Origin: Acetivibrio alkalicellulosi
GTDB lineage: Bacteria; Bacillota; Clostridia; Acetivibrionales; Acetivibrionaceae
DNA: 64,000 nt
Reading direction: 5' to 3'
NCBI GenBank assembly: GCA_008125075.1
Contig: VLTH01000002.1
Location: forward strand, 151,195-215,194
The notes under the pieces were generated by a model that saw only the letters and a list, made by a program, of their open reading frames with translations, was not told the DNA's origin and searched no databases. A program made the translations under genes and the position numbers. This document shows, piece after piece, positions 26,393-34,698 of this stretch (the first letter of the stretch is position 1; every line of letters starts with the position of its first letter).

Positions 26393-26421
26393 ATTGTAAT
26401 ATATTTTTTAATAAATGTCAA
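26393..26421 (-). promoter_or_regulatory. sigma-A promoter of the DUF2089 operon
   Basis: On the minus strand TTGACA (26416-26421) and TACAAT (26393-26398) are spaced by 17 bases, near consensus. The start codon is about 55 bases downstream. The -35 overlaps the last base of the large palindrome. Confidence 0.8.
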
Positions 26422-26472
26422 CACAGCAATTAATAAAATTAATTAATATATTAATTTTATTAATTGCTGTGT
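26421..26472. promoter_or_regulatory. 52-base palindrome abutting the -35 element
   Basis: Two perfect 23-base arms (26421-26443 and 26450-26472), beginning ACACAGCAATTAATAAAA, surround a 6-base centre. The position directly upstream of and touching TTGACA suits an operator or activator site. It is also long enough to extrude as a cruciform. It could alternatively end the ArsA operon, but it has no adjacent T-run in that direction. Confidence 0.6.
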
Positions 26473-26636
26473 CTTATAATTTAAAAATTCCTATTAAAAT
26501 AATTTAATCTTGCTTTGCTTTTTTTCATTGGTGTTAATTATCTAGGTTTATGCTCTAGTAAACTTACACTTATTTTTCGTGAATAAAACTACCTTTATTC
26601 TTGTCAAGATCTGCATAAGTTGCAGGAGTTATATTT

Positions 26637-27803
26637 TTAAACAAAATGAATAATTAGCTTTTCATCTGCATAATCTGCCTTTACTACTTCTTTGGAATAA
26701 AGCTTTTTGGGTATTACAAAGCTTCTTTTTTCATTTTTTATTGCAATGCTTAATTCATCTCCCTTTTGAAATAAACTCAACTCCTTTTTATCCACAAAAG
26801 GCATTTTAATTACTAAGTTATAGCCTTCTTTATCACTACACCTCTCAACTTCAAAAATCTTATCACAAAACAATAAGTCTTCTGGCGAAACATCTTTAAA
26901 GATTTCTTCTCCAAACTCAAGTAGGGTAGCATATTCTTTTATTTCACTCTTTAAGAGAAATCCTTTAAAAACTGGAACTGGATTAAAGCTTAATTCTATA
27001 TCTTCAATACTTTGTTTTTGAAGTGAAAGCCACTTTTCAAAGTATCCCTTTGCTCCCTCCTGTGAAAAAATTCTATTTATTATTACTGCGTCTACATTGA
27101 AATCAAATAGGTGCAAATAAGAAAAACTCCTCTTTGCTTCCTTTATTACTATTTTCTCTGGTGTAGTTACTATTCTAATACTGACTTTATCCTTTTTCAT
27201 TAAAAGTTGGTGGAGCTCGCCAAGTTTTTTATATATCATCTCTATTTCATCAAAAGTACTCTCATCAGGCATTGGTATCTTCATAGTTGCTTTAATTACA
27301 GGTCCAACCACTTTTGCAGCCTTTTTCTTCATAGGAAAAAATTTTTCCATCCAAAACTTAAACATCTCTGGGAACTTAAGTAGTGACATAGTTTCTCCTG
27401 TTGGTGCACAGTCAACAATAAGTACATCATATTCCCCTTTATCATGTATATCCTTTATTTTCAATAGGCAAAGCAAGTCTTCAAATCCTGGAAAAACTAA
27501 AAGCTCTTCACTTTCAATAGTTCTTTCAGATTTTAATAACAGAATTTTTTCAATATACGCTTTTAAATTACCCCATATCATTTCATTTTCAAGTGCTGCA
27601 TCAATCTCCATTGCTTCTAAATTTTCAACTATTTTTGTAGGTTGATTACAAAGCTTTACTTCAAAGGAGTCACTTAAACTGTGGGCATGGTCAGTACTCA
27701 TTATCAGTACTTTTTTGCCTTCTTTGGCTATTTTGCATGCCGTTGCAGCTGCAATGCTTGTTTTGCCCACGCCACCTTTTCCAGTATATAATATAATTCT
27801 CAT
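26637..27803 (-). CDS. ArsA/GET3-like ATPase (second of a tandem pair)
   Basis: 388 residues. The deviant Walker A is YTGKGGVGKTSIAAATA at about 5-21, switch I is STDHAHSLSDSF, and LIVDCAPTGETMSLLKFPE is the switch II region. The C-terminal part from about 310 (YNLVIKMPFVDKKELSLFQKGDELSI) is an ArsA HSP20-like domain that follows the ATPase in many bacterial ArsA-like proteins. There is no arsenic efflux gene nearby and I see no metalloid-binding cysteine triad, so arsenite resistance is unlikely. It probably acts as a dimerising or heterodimerising client-handling ATPase with the paralogue encoded upstream. Confidence 0.85.
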   Translation of the reverse strand: MRIILYTGKGGVGKTSIAAATACKIAKEGKKVLIMSTDHAHSLSDSFEVKLCNQPTKIVENLEAMEIDAALENEMIWGNLKAYIEKILLLKSERTIESEELLVFPGFEDLLCLLKIKDIHDKGEYDVLIVDCAPTGETMSLLKFPEMFKFWMEKFFPMKKKAAKVVGPVIKATMKIPMPDESTFDEIEMIYKKLGELHQLLMKKDKVSIRIVTTPEKIVIKEAKRSFSYLHLFDFNVDAVIINRIFSQEGAKGYFEKWLSLQKQSIEDIELSFNPVPVFKGFLLKSEIKEYATLLEFGEEIFKDVSPEDLLFCDKIFEVERCSDKEGYNLVIKMPFVDKKELSLFQKGDELSIAIKNEKRSFVIPKKLYSKEVVKADYADEKLIIHFV

Positions 27804-27819
27804 TTATATCCCTCCTAAT

Positions 27820-28044
27820 TTACAAAAAGTCTACCTTAACTTTTTTTGTTTCTTTTTTTTCTGAGTACTCTTTTTTGTTAATATGCTCAGATATAGTTTC
27901 TAGAGCCACATCTTTCATCAAGCAAACAAACTCTTTTTCCATATTTTCTATTTTAGTTTTTGCTTTTTCTGGTAATATTTCTTTTATGGCTTCATATCTC
28001 AAAATTTCTGCCTGTAACATTTTTTTTATAAACTCCTTGTTCAT
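27820..28044 (-). CDS. small helical protein between the two ArsA-like ATPases
   Basis: 74 residues, charged, entirely helical, with a lysine-rich end (EYSEKKETKKVKVDFL). It starts 1 base after the stop of the upstream ATPase gene and ends 16 bases before the next, so it is surely part of the operon. No known domain. It may be an adaptor for the two ATPases. Confidence 0.65.
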   Translation of the reverse strand: MNKEFIKKMLQAEILRYEAIKEILPEKAKTKIENMEKEFVCLMKDVALETISEHINKKEYSEKKETKKVKVDFL

Positions 28045-29223
28045 TTAATTCACCTTCTCCTCAAAATAAATACACAAATAGTTATCCACAAACTTAGCAG
28101 TACTTATGAAGTACTTTTTCATTACATCAGGCATTGGTATACTTCTTTTAAAATTACCAAGTTTTATTATTATATCTGAGTTTGACTCGTACATATCTAA
28201 GTTGGACTTATCGGTAAAAGGCACATAGACTTCAAGTTTATATCCACTATCTATCTTTTGAAATCTTTCATTAGCCGTCTTTTTGAGAACTTTGAAAATA
28301 TCTTTGTCATCTAAGGAGTCATCTACAATTCTCTCAAGTCCTCCCATACCAACAACATCAACCTCATACCACTTAATATTATAAATAGGCATGCTTCCAA
28401 AAATAGCTCTTAATTCATTTGTATATTTCATCTGTATCTCTTTCCATCCATCGAAAAAACTATTTTCAATATTATCAGGAATAACTCTGTTTATATAAAC
28501 TGCATCTACGTTGAAATTATACAAATTAAGATACATATAGTTTCTCTTTGTCTCTTCAACTATCATTTTTTCAGGAATAGTTACAAGTCTTATACTGCAT
28601 ATTTCATTGTTTTTAAGTAACTCCTGTAGCTCAAAGAGTTTATAATAGAGCTTTTCAATATCATTCATGGTTTTCTTATCTGGTAGTTCTATTTTAAAAA
28701 ACGCCTTTCCTATAGGCCTTAAAACTTTCAAAACAACTCTTTCTATAGGAAAGAACTTTTCTACGTACCATGACAAAAGTTCTGGAAACTTTAGTAGTGC
28801 AAGCGTTTCCCCAGTTGGAGCACAGTCTACAATTATAAGATCATAAATGTTTTTTTCGTAGAGCTCTTTAATTTTCAATAGACTAAAAAGCTCTTCCATG
28901 CCAGGAAACACCATTATGTCTTCAAATGTTTCGGCATCATTTTCATTATTGAACTTCATCATATTAGAAATAGTATTTTTTATAACACCTAAGCTGTTCT
29001 CCATTTCATGGTTTGGATCAATTTCTAATGTCCAGAGATTAGGTCTTATTTCTGTAGGCTCTTTTTTTACATCTGTTTCAAAAATATCACTCAAATTATG
29101 AGCCATGTCTGTTGAAACTATTAGAGTATTTATACCCTCCCTTGAAGCTTTTAGTGCATGAGCTGCTGCCGTACTTGTCTTTCCCACTCCACCTTTACCT
29201 GTGAAAACAATTATTCTACCCAT
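28045..29223 (-). CDS. ArsA/GET3-like ATPase (first of a tandem pair)
   Basis: About 392 residues from the ATG behind AAAGGAG (a GTG nine bases earlier abuts that site). It has VFTGKGGVGKTSTAAAHAL, STDMAHNLSDIFE, LIIVDCAPTGETLALLKFPE and the same C-terminal HSP20-like domain (YKLEVYVPFTDKSNLDMYE). It is co-linear with the second copy along the whole length. The pair with the 74-residue gene and an upstream MarR regulator is a recurring Clostridia arrangement as far as I know. A role in membrane-protein or cofactor handling is inference. Confidence 0.85.
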   Translation of the reverse strand: MGRIIVFTGKGGVGKTSTAAAHALKASREGINTLIVSTDMAHNLSDIFETDVKKEPTEIRPNLWTLEIDPNHEMENSLGVIKNTISNMMKFNNENDAETFEDIMVFPGMEELFSLLKIKELYEKNIYDLIIVDCAPTGETLALLKFPELLSWYVEKFFPIERVVLKVLRPIGKAFFKIELPDKKTMNDIEKLYYKLFELQELLKNNEICSIRLVTIPEKMIVEETKRNYMYLNLYNFNVDAVYINRVIPDNIENSFFDGWKEIQMKYTNELRAIFGSMPIYNIKWYEVDVVGMGGLERIVDDSLDDKDIFKVLKKTANERFQKIDSGYKLEVYVPFTDKSNLDMYESNSDIIIKLGNFKRSIPMPDVMKKYFISTAKFVDNYLCIYFEEKVN

Positions 29224-29303
29224 AAATATCACTCCTTTAATTCCTTTGGTGAATAGTTCTGCATTCGAAGTATTTGGTCTAAAAATAACTCAGCTTAACC
29301 GAG

Positions 29304-29804
29304 CTATTCTATAGTAATCTTTTTGACCGTTTTCTTTTTTCTGTCTTCTGAAATTTCTGGATTTTTAGCTTCTGTCAATACTGCCTTTACTTTTAAAAAT
29401 ATATTAAAAGCAGCTGCAATTTCCTCGTCTGCAAGAACTAAATATATCTTATTTAAATAGGCTTCCCAAAGTTTTATTTCCTCTTTAAGGTGTTTAACTG
29501 CTTTTTCAGTAAGGGTTATCTGAACTATTCTCCTATCCTCACTACTTCTTATTCTTTCTATCATTTTTTTGTTTTCAAGCCTATTTACTACTCCTGTAGC
29601 AGTATTTAAAGGAGCATTTATATATTCAGAAATCTGTGTCATATTTGCATTCCTATATCTATATAAGTAAAGTAGTGCTAAAATTTCGTTTTTTGAGTAA
29701 TCTAGAAAACTGCTACTCCACTTTTCAGGGAAAAACATAAACCTAAATTCATCCATTATGGAAAATAACAGGCCTTCTAAATCTAAACCTTCATTTGTAT
29801 CCAT
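29304..29804 (-). CDS. MarR family transcriptional regulator
   Basis: About 166 residues from the ATG behind GGAGGAG; a longer reading frame upstream lacks a ribosome site. Winged-helix core: EILALLYLYRYRNANMTQIS, the recognition region APLNTATGVVNRLENKKMIER, and the wing SSEDRRIVQITLTEKA. It lies 80 bases upstream of the ArsA-like operon on the same strand and is the obvious candidate for its regulator. The ligand is unknown. Confidence 0.87.
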   Translation of the reverse strand: MDTNEGLDLEGLLFSIMDEFRFMFFPEKWSSSFLDYSKNEILALLYLYRYRNANMTQISEYINAPLNTATGVVNRLENKKMIERIRSSEDRRIVQITLTEKAVKHLKEEIKLWEAYLNKIYLVLADEEIAAAFNIFLKVKAVLTEAKNPEISEDRKKKTVKKITIE

Positions 29805-29983
29805 TTCACTCCTCCAAATTAATTCGTATAAAGAAGTATAATTTAATTCTATCACCGAAATATTTTCTTGTCAATAGTTTTTTATTGTATCATTGTATCA
29901 CTAAAGCACCCTTCTAAGGGTGTAAATGTAAAGAAAATCATTCCCTCTTCTAAAAACTACAAATGGAATTTCACTTTGCTTTC

Positions 29984-30025
29984 AAAAAAATATGGGACAA
30001 GGGGTTACATAAGTCCCCTTGTCCC
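29984..30025 (-). terminator. terminator of dnaX-ybaB-recR
   Basis: A long stem GGGACAAGGGG/CCCCTTGTCCC with a 10-base loop is followed on the minus strand by ATATTTTTTT. It begins directly after the recR stop codon. Confidence 0.88.
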
Positions 30026-30026
30026 A

Positions 30027-30626
30027 TTATATTTCTCTCCTGCCTTCTAGTGCCTTCGACAGGGTAACTTCATCTGCATACTCTAAGTCTCCACCAACAG
30101 GTATTCCATGTGCAATTCTGGTTGTTTTTATGCCTAAAGGTTTTAAAAGCTTAGATATATACATAGCTGTGGCTTCTCCTTCTATGTTCGGATTTGTAGC
30201 AATTATTACTTCCTTTACATCTCCGTCTTTTATCCTTTCAAGGAGCTCCTTTATCTTTATATCCTCAGGTCCAATGCCCTCCATAGGAGATATTGCTCCA
30301 TGTAACACATGATAAAATCCTTTGAATTCCTTTATTCTTTCCATTGCTGCAACATCTTTTGGATCTTCTACCACACAAATTGTAGAGCTATCTCTATTTG
30401 TTGAACTACACAAAGTACAACATTCTAAATCTGTAAGGTTTCCGCATATAGAACAGTATTTAATTTTTGATTTTGCATCTATAATTGCAGATGCAAGCCT
30501 TTCTGCCTTTTCCTTTGGCATATTTAATACATGAAAAGCCAGCCTTTGAGCTGTCTTATGGCCTATACCCGGAAGCTTTTCAAATTCTTCAATAAGCCTA
30601 GCAATTGGTATTGCATAAAAACTCAT
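30027..30626 (-). CDS. recR: recombination protein RecR
   Basis: 199 residues, the usual length. It has the N-terminal helix-hairpin-helix [17 protein letters not shown], a four-cysteine zinc finger ([16 protein letters not shown]), the Toprim segment [14 protein letters not shown], and the Walker-like C-terminal region IARGIPVGG-type ([19 protein letters not shown]). It binds gapped DNA with RecO in RecF-pathway repair. It is 16 bases after ybaB in the conserved dnaX-ybaB-recR order. Confidence 0.96.
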   Translation of the reverse strand: MSFYAIPIARLIEEFEKLPGIGHKTAQRLAFHVLNMPKEKAERLASAIIDAKSKIKYCSICGNLTDLECCTLCSSTNRDSSTICVVEDPKDVAAMERIKEFKGFYHVLHGAISPMEGIGPEDIKIKELLERIKDGDVKEVIIATNPNIEGEATAMYISKLLKPLGIKTTRIAHGIPVGGDLEYADEVTLSKALEGRREI

Positions 30627-30642
30627 TTATATTCCCCTTATC

Positions 30643-30984
30643 TTAAAACATCCCTGGAAAACCGCCCATTCCACCTGTTATTTTACCCATTTCACTATTA
30701 ACCATTTCATCTGCTTTTCTAAGCGCCTCATTAATTGCAGCCAAAATAAGATCTTGTAACATTTCAACATCATCTGGATCAACTACCTCAGGCTTTATGC
30801 TTATTTCTTTAATATCTTTTCTACCTGTTGCTACAACTGTAATTGCTCCACCTCCAGCAGAAGCTTCTACTGTCCTGTCTTGAAGCTCTTCTTGTAATTT
30901 TTCCATTTCTTTTTGCATTTTTTGAGCCTGCTTCATAAGATTACCCATATTTCCGCCCATTCCTGGGAAACCACCTTTAGCCAT
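30643..30984 (-). CDS. ybaB: YbaB/EbfC nucleoid-associated protein
   Basis: 113 residues. A glycine/methionine-rich N-terminus precedes [19 protein letters not shown], then the core [23 protein letters not shown] and the C-terminal helix with [15 protein letters not shown]. It is a dimeric DNA-binding protein. An R1 repeat occupies the gap to dnaX. Confidence 0.95.
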   Translation of the reverse strand: MAKGGFPGMGGNMGNLMKQAQKMQKEMEKLQEELQDRTVEASAGGGAITVVATGRKDIKEISIKPEVVDPDDVEMLQDLILAAINEALRKADEMVNSEMGKITGGMGGFPGMF

Positions 30985-31011
30985 ATTCTCTCTACCTCCA
31001 ATTATTTTTAT

Positions 31012-31100
31012 TTAAGGATTAGCTAAAAATATTACTTCCATTTCTCATTAAGTAAGGTCAGTAGTAAATAGTAGTGGAGTTATTTTTCACCAATCCTAAT
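31012..31100. repeat. R1 dispersed repeat between dnaX and ybaB
   Basis: Left end TTAAGGATTAGCTAAAAAT ATTACTTCC, right end GTGGAGTTATTTTTCACCAATCCTAA, in inverted orientation. It lies within the operon and might affect the dnaX-ybaB transcript by folding into a hairpin. Confidence 0.6.
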
Positions 31101-31199
31101 TATATTAAACGAAAAATTAGGCTTTTACATTAAATATTATATATTATTATAAACACAAAATACCAGTCTTTTTTATATTATTATCTACTTTCATTATTG

Positions 31200-32822
31200 T
31201 CACTCATCAATTACATTTAATTCAACATCAAGCTTTTGAGCTATATCTTTAGCCTTTTCAATTAACTGATCTTTTGGTTCTGATTTTTGCGAACCCACAG
31301 TATCTGTTTCGTCTATGCATTTAATTTTAATCTCTTTTCCAATACATTTACACAGACATGTTTCAACAGCTTCAAGATTCTCTGGCTTAGATACGTACAT
31401 TTTACCAAAACTATTTCCTTCTCCAAAAACCACACCAACAAATCTATGGTCAATTTCAATTATTTTTGTATCTAGTAAGTTTGTATAAAGTACCATTCTC
31501 CCATTGTCTTTAAGCTCTTTTAATACATCCTCCCATACCTCTAGCCCCTTTACACTTTTAGCAGTTTTCTTTTTATCCGGCTGTAGGTCTTCTTTGTTAT
31601 TTAATGCATTTTCTGTCCTAGTAATGTTTTGAACAGTTTCAACAGTTTTTATAGATATTCCCTTTGATAAAATATCATTTACCTTTTTTTCTAAAACTTT
31701 AATTCTGTCTAAAACAAATCCATCTTCTATGTTTAGACTACTTTCTGATATTTTAATTAAGGTTGTTTCTAGCATAATTCTAGGCTGGGCAGACCATTTT
31801 AATGACGCCTCTAAAGAAGACAACTCCTTTATAATAGATATAGCTTCAAAGGTTTGTATATTTTTACTTAATTCCTTCATTTTTTGAATTGATTCCAAAG
31901 AAGCATCAATTATATCTTCTGGATTTGTCATTTTACAACATATTAAAATATTTCTGTAGTAATGAACAAGATCCGATACAAATTGACCTATGCTCTTCCC
32001 ATCCATAACAAGGTTTTCTATGAGATTTAATATTTTATCGGTCTGTTTACTTACAATGGCCTCAATCATTTCCCCAACAAAAGTGTCATTAACAATTCCT
32101 GACACTGATAAAACTTCTTCGAAGGTAAGCTCTTTGCTACCTGTAGAAATACACTGATCCAATATGCTAATTGCATCCCTTAAAGCACCATCTGAAAGCT
32201 TGGCAATAAGTTTTGAAGCTTCTTTTTGTATTTGTATTCCACTTTCTTTTGCAATATATTCAATTCTTTTTACAGTACTTTCAATTGGAATCCTTCTAAA
32301 ATCAAATCTTTGACATCTAGATAGTATTGTAGCAGGCAGTTTATGAGGCTCTGTGGTAGCCAGTATAAATATCACATGTGAAGGAGGCTCTTCTAGTGTC
32401 TTTAGTAGTGCATTAAAAGCTCCTGTTGAAAGCATGTGAACCTCATCTATTATATAAACACGATACTTTGCCTTTGAAGGTGTGTAGATTACCTCATCCC
32501 TTAAGTCCCTTACATTATCTACACTATTATTAGAAGCAGCATCTATTTCGATTACATCTAAAATACTTCCACTAAGTATACCTATACATATTTCGCATTT
32601 GTTGCATGGATCACCATTTACGGGATTGATACAGTTTACAGCTCTAGAGAAAATTTTCGCTGTTGTAGTCTTTCCAGTTCCTCTTGTACCACAAAATAGA
32701 TAGGCATGAGCTACTCTTTCAGACATAACACTATTAGTGAGTGTTTTAATTACATGTTCTTGTTCAACAACATCCTCAAAAACCATTGGCCTCCATTTTC
32801 TATAAAGAGCCAAATGTGACAT
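31200..32822 (-). CDS. dnaX: DNA polymerase III subunit gamma/tau
   Basis: About 540 residues. It has LALYRKWRPMVFEDVVEQEHV, Walker A FCGTRGTGKTTTAK, the four-cysteine zinc module (CNKCEIC region), Walker B VYIIDEVHMLS, and sensor motif LATTEPHKLPATILSRCQRFD. The C-terminal tau-like region is divergent. It loads the beta clamp. The start is ATG 32822 behind AGGGGGTGGGG; the GTG nine bases earlier is inside that site. I did not find an obvious frameshift signal for a separate gamma product. Confidence 0.96.
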   Translation of the reverse strand: MSHLALYRKWRPMVFEDVVEQEHVIKTLTNSVMSERVAHAYLFCGTRGTGKTTTAKIFSRAVNCINPVNGDPCNKCEICIGILSGSILDVIEIDAASNNSVDNVRDLRDEVIYTPSKAKYRVYIIDEVHMLSTGAFNALLKTLEEPPSHVIFILATTEPHKLPATILSRCQRFDFRRIPIESTVKRIEYIAKESGIQIQKEASKLIAKLSDGALRDAISILDQCISTGSKELTFEEVLSVSGIVNDTFVGEMIEAIVSKQTDKILNLIENLVMDGKSIGQFVSDLVHYYRNILICCKMTNPEDIIDASLESIQKMKELSKNIQTFEAISIIKELSSLEASLKWSAQPRIMLETTLIKISESSLNIEDGFVLDRIKVLEKKVNDILSKGISIKTVETVQNITRTENALNNKEDLQPDKKKTAKSVKGLEVWEDVLKELKDNGRMVLYTNLLDTKIIEIDHRFVGVVFGEGNSFGKMYVSKPENLEAVETCLCKCIGKEIKIKCIDETDTVGSQKSEPKDQLIEKAKDIAQKLDVELNVIDE

Positions 32823-32933
32823 AATCCCCACCCCCTTCCTAATACTAGCCTTGTCCTTTAAATATAAAATAAGCTATTTAATAATTTAAATAGCCTTAAG
32901 TTACTGAATTAATTATAGAATATATAATAATTG

Positions 32934-33203
32934 GCCGTGCACCTTTCTTTGACAGGCTTTTACAAGCGAAACCTTTGCAGTTAACTCTAACCAGGCAATC
33001 CTGCGGCACACATAAGGGCCTGCTTACCGCTGCTTTCTTCCGAACCTGACGGGGTTCACAGGGTTACATTGCGCAAGGACCCGGTTTTCATTGCCACTTA
33101 CAAAGAACAGACCTTACAAAAACAAGCCTTAGAAAGGAGTTCAATCCTGCTATAGCGGATTGCAGGTACAGGGCACCGCTACCTCCCCATCTAGCACGAC
33201 CAA
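32934..33203 (-). ncRNA. ffs: signal recognition particle RNA, large bacterial type (scRNA)
   Basis: On the minus strand the RNA begins GGTCGTGCTAGATGGGGAGG and reads on to GGTGCCCTGTA, the Alu-domain 5' end of Bacillus-type scRNA. The S-domain tip GTCAGGTTCGGAAGAAAGCA with the GGAA tetraloop lies near 33029-33055. The 3' end GGTGCACGG pairs with the 5' GTGCT region. At about 270 bases it matches the long Firmicute form. It sits about 110 bases upstream of dnaX, a conserved position. Confidence 0.95.
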
Positions 33204-33466
33204 ATATTAACTTTTAGTATTTTCACAGGTGTCCTATAATAAAATCACTCTTAATTTTAAGACACTTAATACATTATACTTAATTTTTAATAATACTTCA
33301 AGTAATTTTGAATAATATTATAATGAAATATTATCCTTTAGGGATAAATGAAGTATTTCTTCAGGTTTTTACGTGACCTATTTACAAGAACTTTCCTTCT
33401 CTCGTTACTTTTCCTGTCCGCCAAAGAAGCCTATAGTTCACTTCGATGTATGCTATGCATATTTAA

Positions 33467-33619
33467 TTACCGTTTTATTTTTAATTTATCATCCTCAAGC
33501 AATTCATTTTTTGCTGAAGTGCTTTCAATAAAATTAGTATAAACTTTTGTGTATTTATCTAGAATTTTTCTGTCATTTTCATTTAAATTTGTTCTTGTAT
33601 AATTCTCTAACTTATTCAA
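33467..33619 (-). CDS. small hypothetical protein
   Basis: About 50 residues if it starts at TTG 33617-33619, spaced from GGAAGTGA. The product is charged and helical (LNENDRKILDKYTKVYTNFI). The longer reading to 33664 lacks a ribosome site. I do not recognise it. The opposite-strand ORF here is hydrophobic and low-complexity and is less likely to be coding. Confidence 0.35.
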   Translation of the reverse strand: MNKLENYTRTNLNENDRKILDKYTKVYTNFIESTSAKNELLEDDKLKIKR

Positions 33620-33664
33620 AAATATCACTTCCAATTCATATTTTATTGTGATAACACCAAACAA

Positions 33665-34427
33665 TAATAATATTATTTTTTGAATTTACACAGGTGTAAT
33701 TCATTATCTAATCTCAAAACAAGCAGATGCTCTACAGGTATTTATTGTATTTTTTTATTTATGATTGCTGTCTTTATGTTTATCAATGTCTATATGATTA
33801 AAATATGTGAATATGTAAAATAATATACTGTATACATTCACCATATTAAGGCTATGTTAATATTTATGGATAATTTATGCATTAGGTATCACCAAAAAAC
33901 TGCGATTATTGATTATACAATTCATTATATAATCAGAAGCGCAGTCTTTTGGGCAAAGTTTGACGTAAGTAATTGTCAATGGTAGGATTTAAATGTCCTA
34001 AATAAGCTTATAATTATTTAAAACTATTAAAAACAGTTTTAAAATAGCAAGCATTAATTCTAAGGTTTCCCCAACTCTATTTAATACGAATTATATTTCA
34101 GCTATAAACTTAGTATCTTCTCAAAAAGTACTTGTTAGAGTTATACTATACGACTTTGAAAATAAAAGCTTGCTAAAAAACAAACTTTTTGAGAAGAATA
34201 GTATAATAAAAAAATTATATATACTTTTCACTTTATATTATACTACATTTCTTCATTTAATATGCCCTTTGTGTATGAAATGTAGTTTTTATGACTTGAA
34301 ATGCATATTATTAGATCTCTTACTTGTAATTAGAGACATTAATTCAGCTTTTTCTCGGGTCTTTGATAAAGTTTGCTCTAATCAAACTCTCTCTTTTATT
34401 CTTTTAAGACCTTTAATGTTTCCAAGC
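33665..34427. other. 763-base stretch without a recognised gene
   Basis: It contains one large imperfect inverted repeat at 33892-33953: arms CCAAAAAACTGCG and CGCAGTCTTTTGGG, with an inner GATTATTGATTATA/TATATAATC stem. A plus-strand ORF at 34170-34562 overlaps the AgrD-type gene and its terminator on the other strand and has no ribosome site. I see nothing else. Confidence 0.4.
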
Positions 34428-34455
34428 AAAAAAGGCGCCTATTTAAATAGACGCC
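34428..34455 (-). terminator. terminator of the AgrC-like/AgrD-like operon
   Basis: GGCGTCTATTTAAATAGGCGCC forms a self-complementary hairpin (one G-U pair) followed on the minus strand by TTTTTT. It lies 73 bases after the peptide gene's stop. Confidence 0.8.
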
Positions 34456-34528
34456 AAAATAAATTGTTTAGTTTTATGGTAAGTATGCTATATATATCTA
34501 AATCATTTAGTAACTTGTACTTAAGATG

Positions 34529-34651
34529 TTATTTCATAAGAGCCTTTGGTGTTTTTGGTTGATAAAAAAAGAAAAAACATGCTGAGCTAGAAACTAGAGT
34601 TGCCACCACAAACAACAATGCCGAAATAATCCCAAACATTTTACTTTTCAT
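34529..34651 (-). CDS. agrD: AgrD-type cyclic lactone autoinducer peptide precursor
   Basis: 40 residues. An amphipathic N-terminal leader (MKSKMFGIISALLFVVATLV) is followed by SSSACFFFFYQPKTPKALMK. The single cysteine followed by aromatic residues gives the thiolactone ring. The tail YQP-x-x-P-x-x-L-x-K is the hallmark of Clostridia cyclic lactone autoinducer precursors. GGGGGAT lies six bases upstream of ATG. It follows a membrane protein gene by 47 bases on the same strand and ends in a strong terminator. No agrB processing protease is present nearby, so processing would need one elsewhere. Confidence 0.85.
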   Translation of the reverse strand: MKSKMFGIISALLFVVATLVSSSACFFFFYQPKTPKALMK

Positions 34652-34698
34652 AAATAACATCCCCCATTTTTTTATTTAATAAGTGAAACAATACTGTT

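Noticed and set aside
26637-29232. Arsenite efflux ATPase function
   Set aside because: No arsB, arsR or arsD nearby and I see no cysteine triad in either ATPase.
33348-33542. 64-codon plus-strand ORF
   Set aside because: Poor start context and composition, and it overlaps the minus-strand small gene, which is only slightly better supported.
34170-34562. 130-codon plus-strand ORF
   Set aside because: It runs antisense through the AgrD-type gene and its terminator, lacks a ribosome site, and has a low-complexity hydrophobic product.
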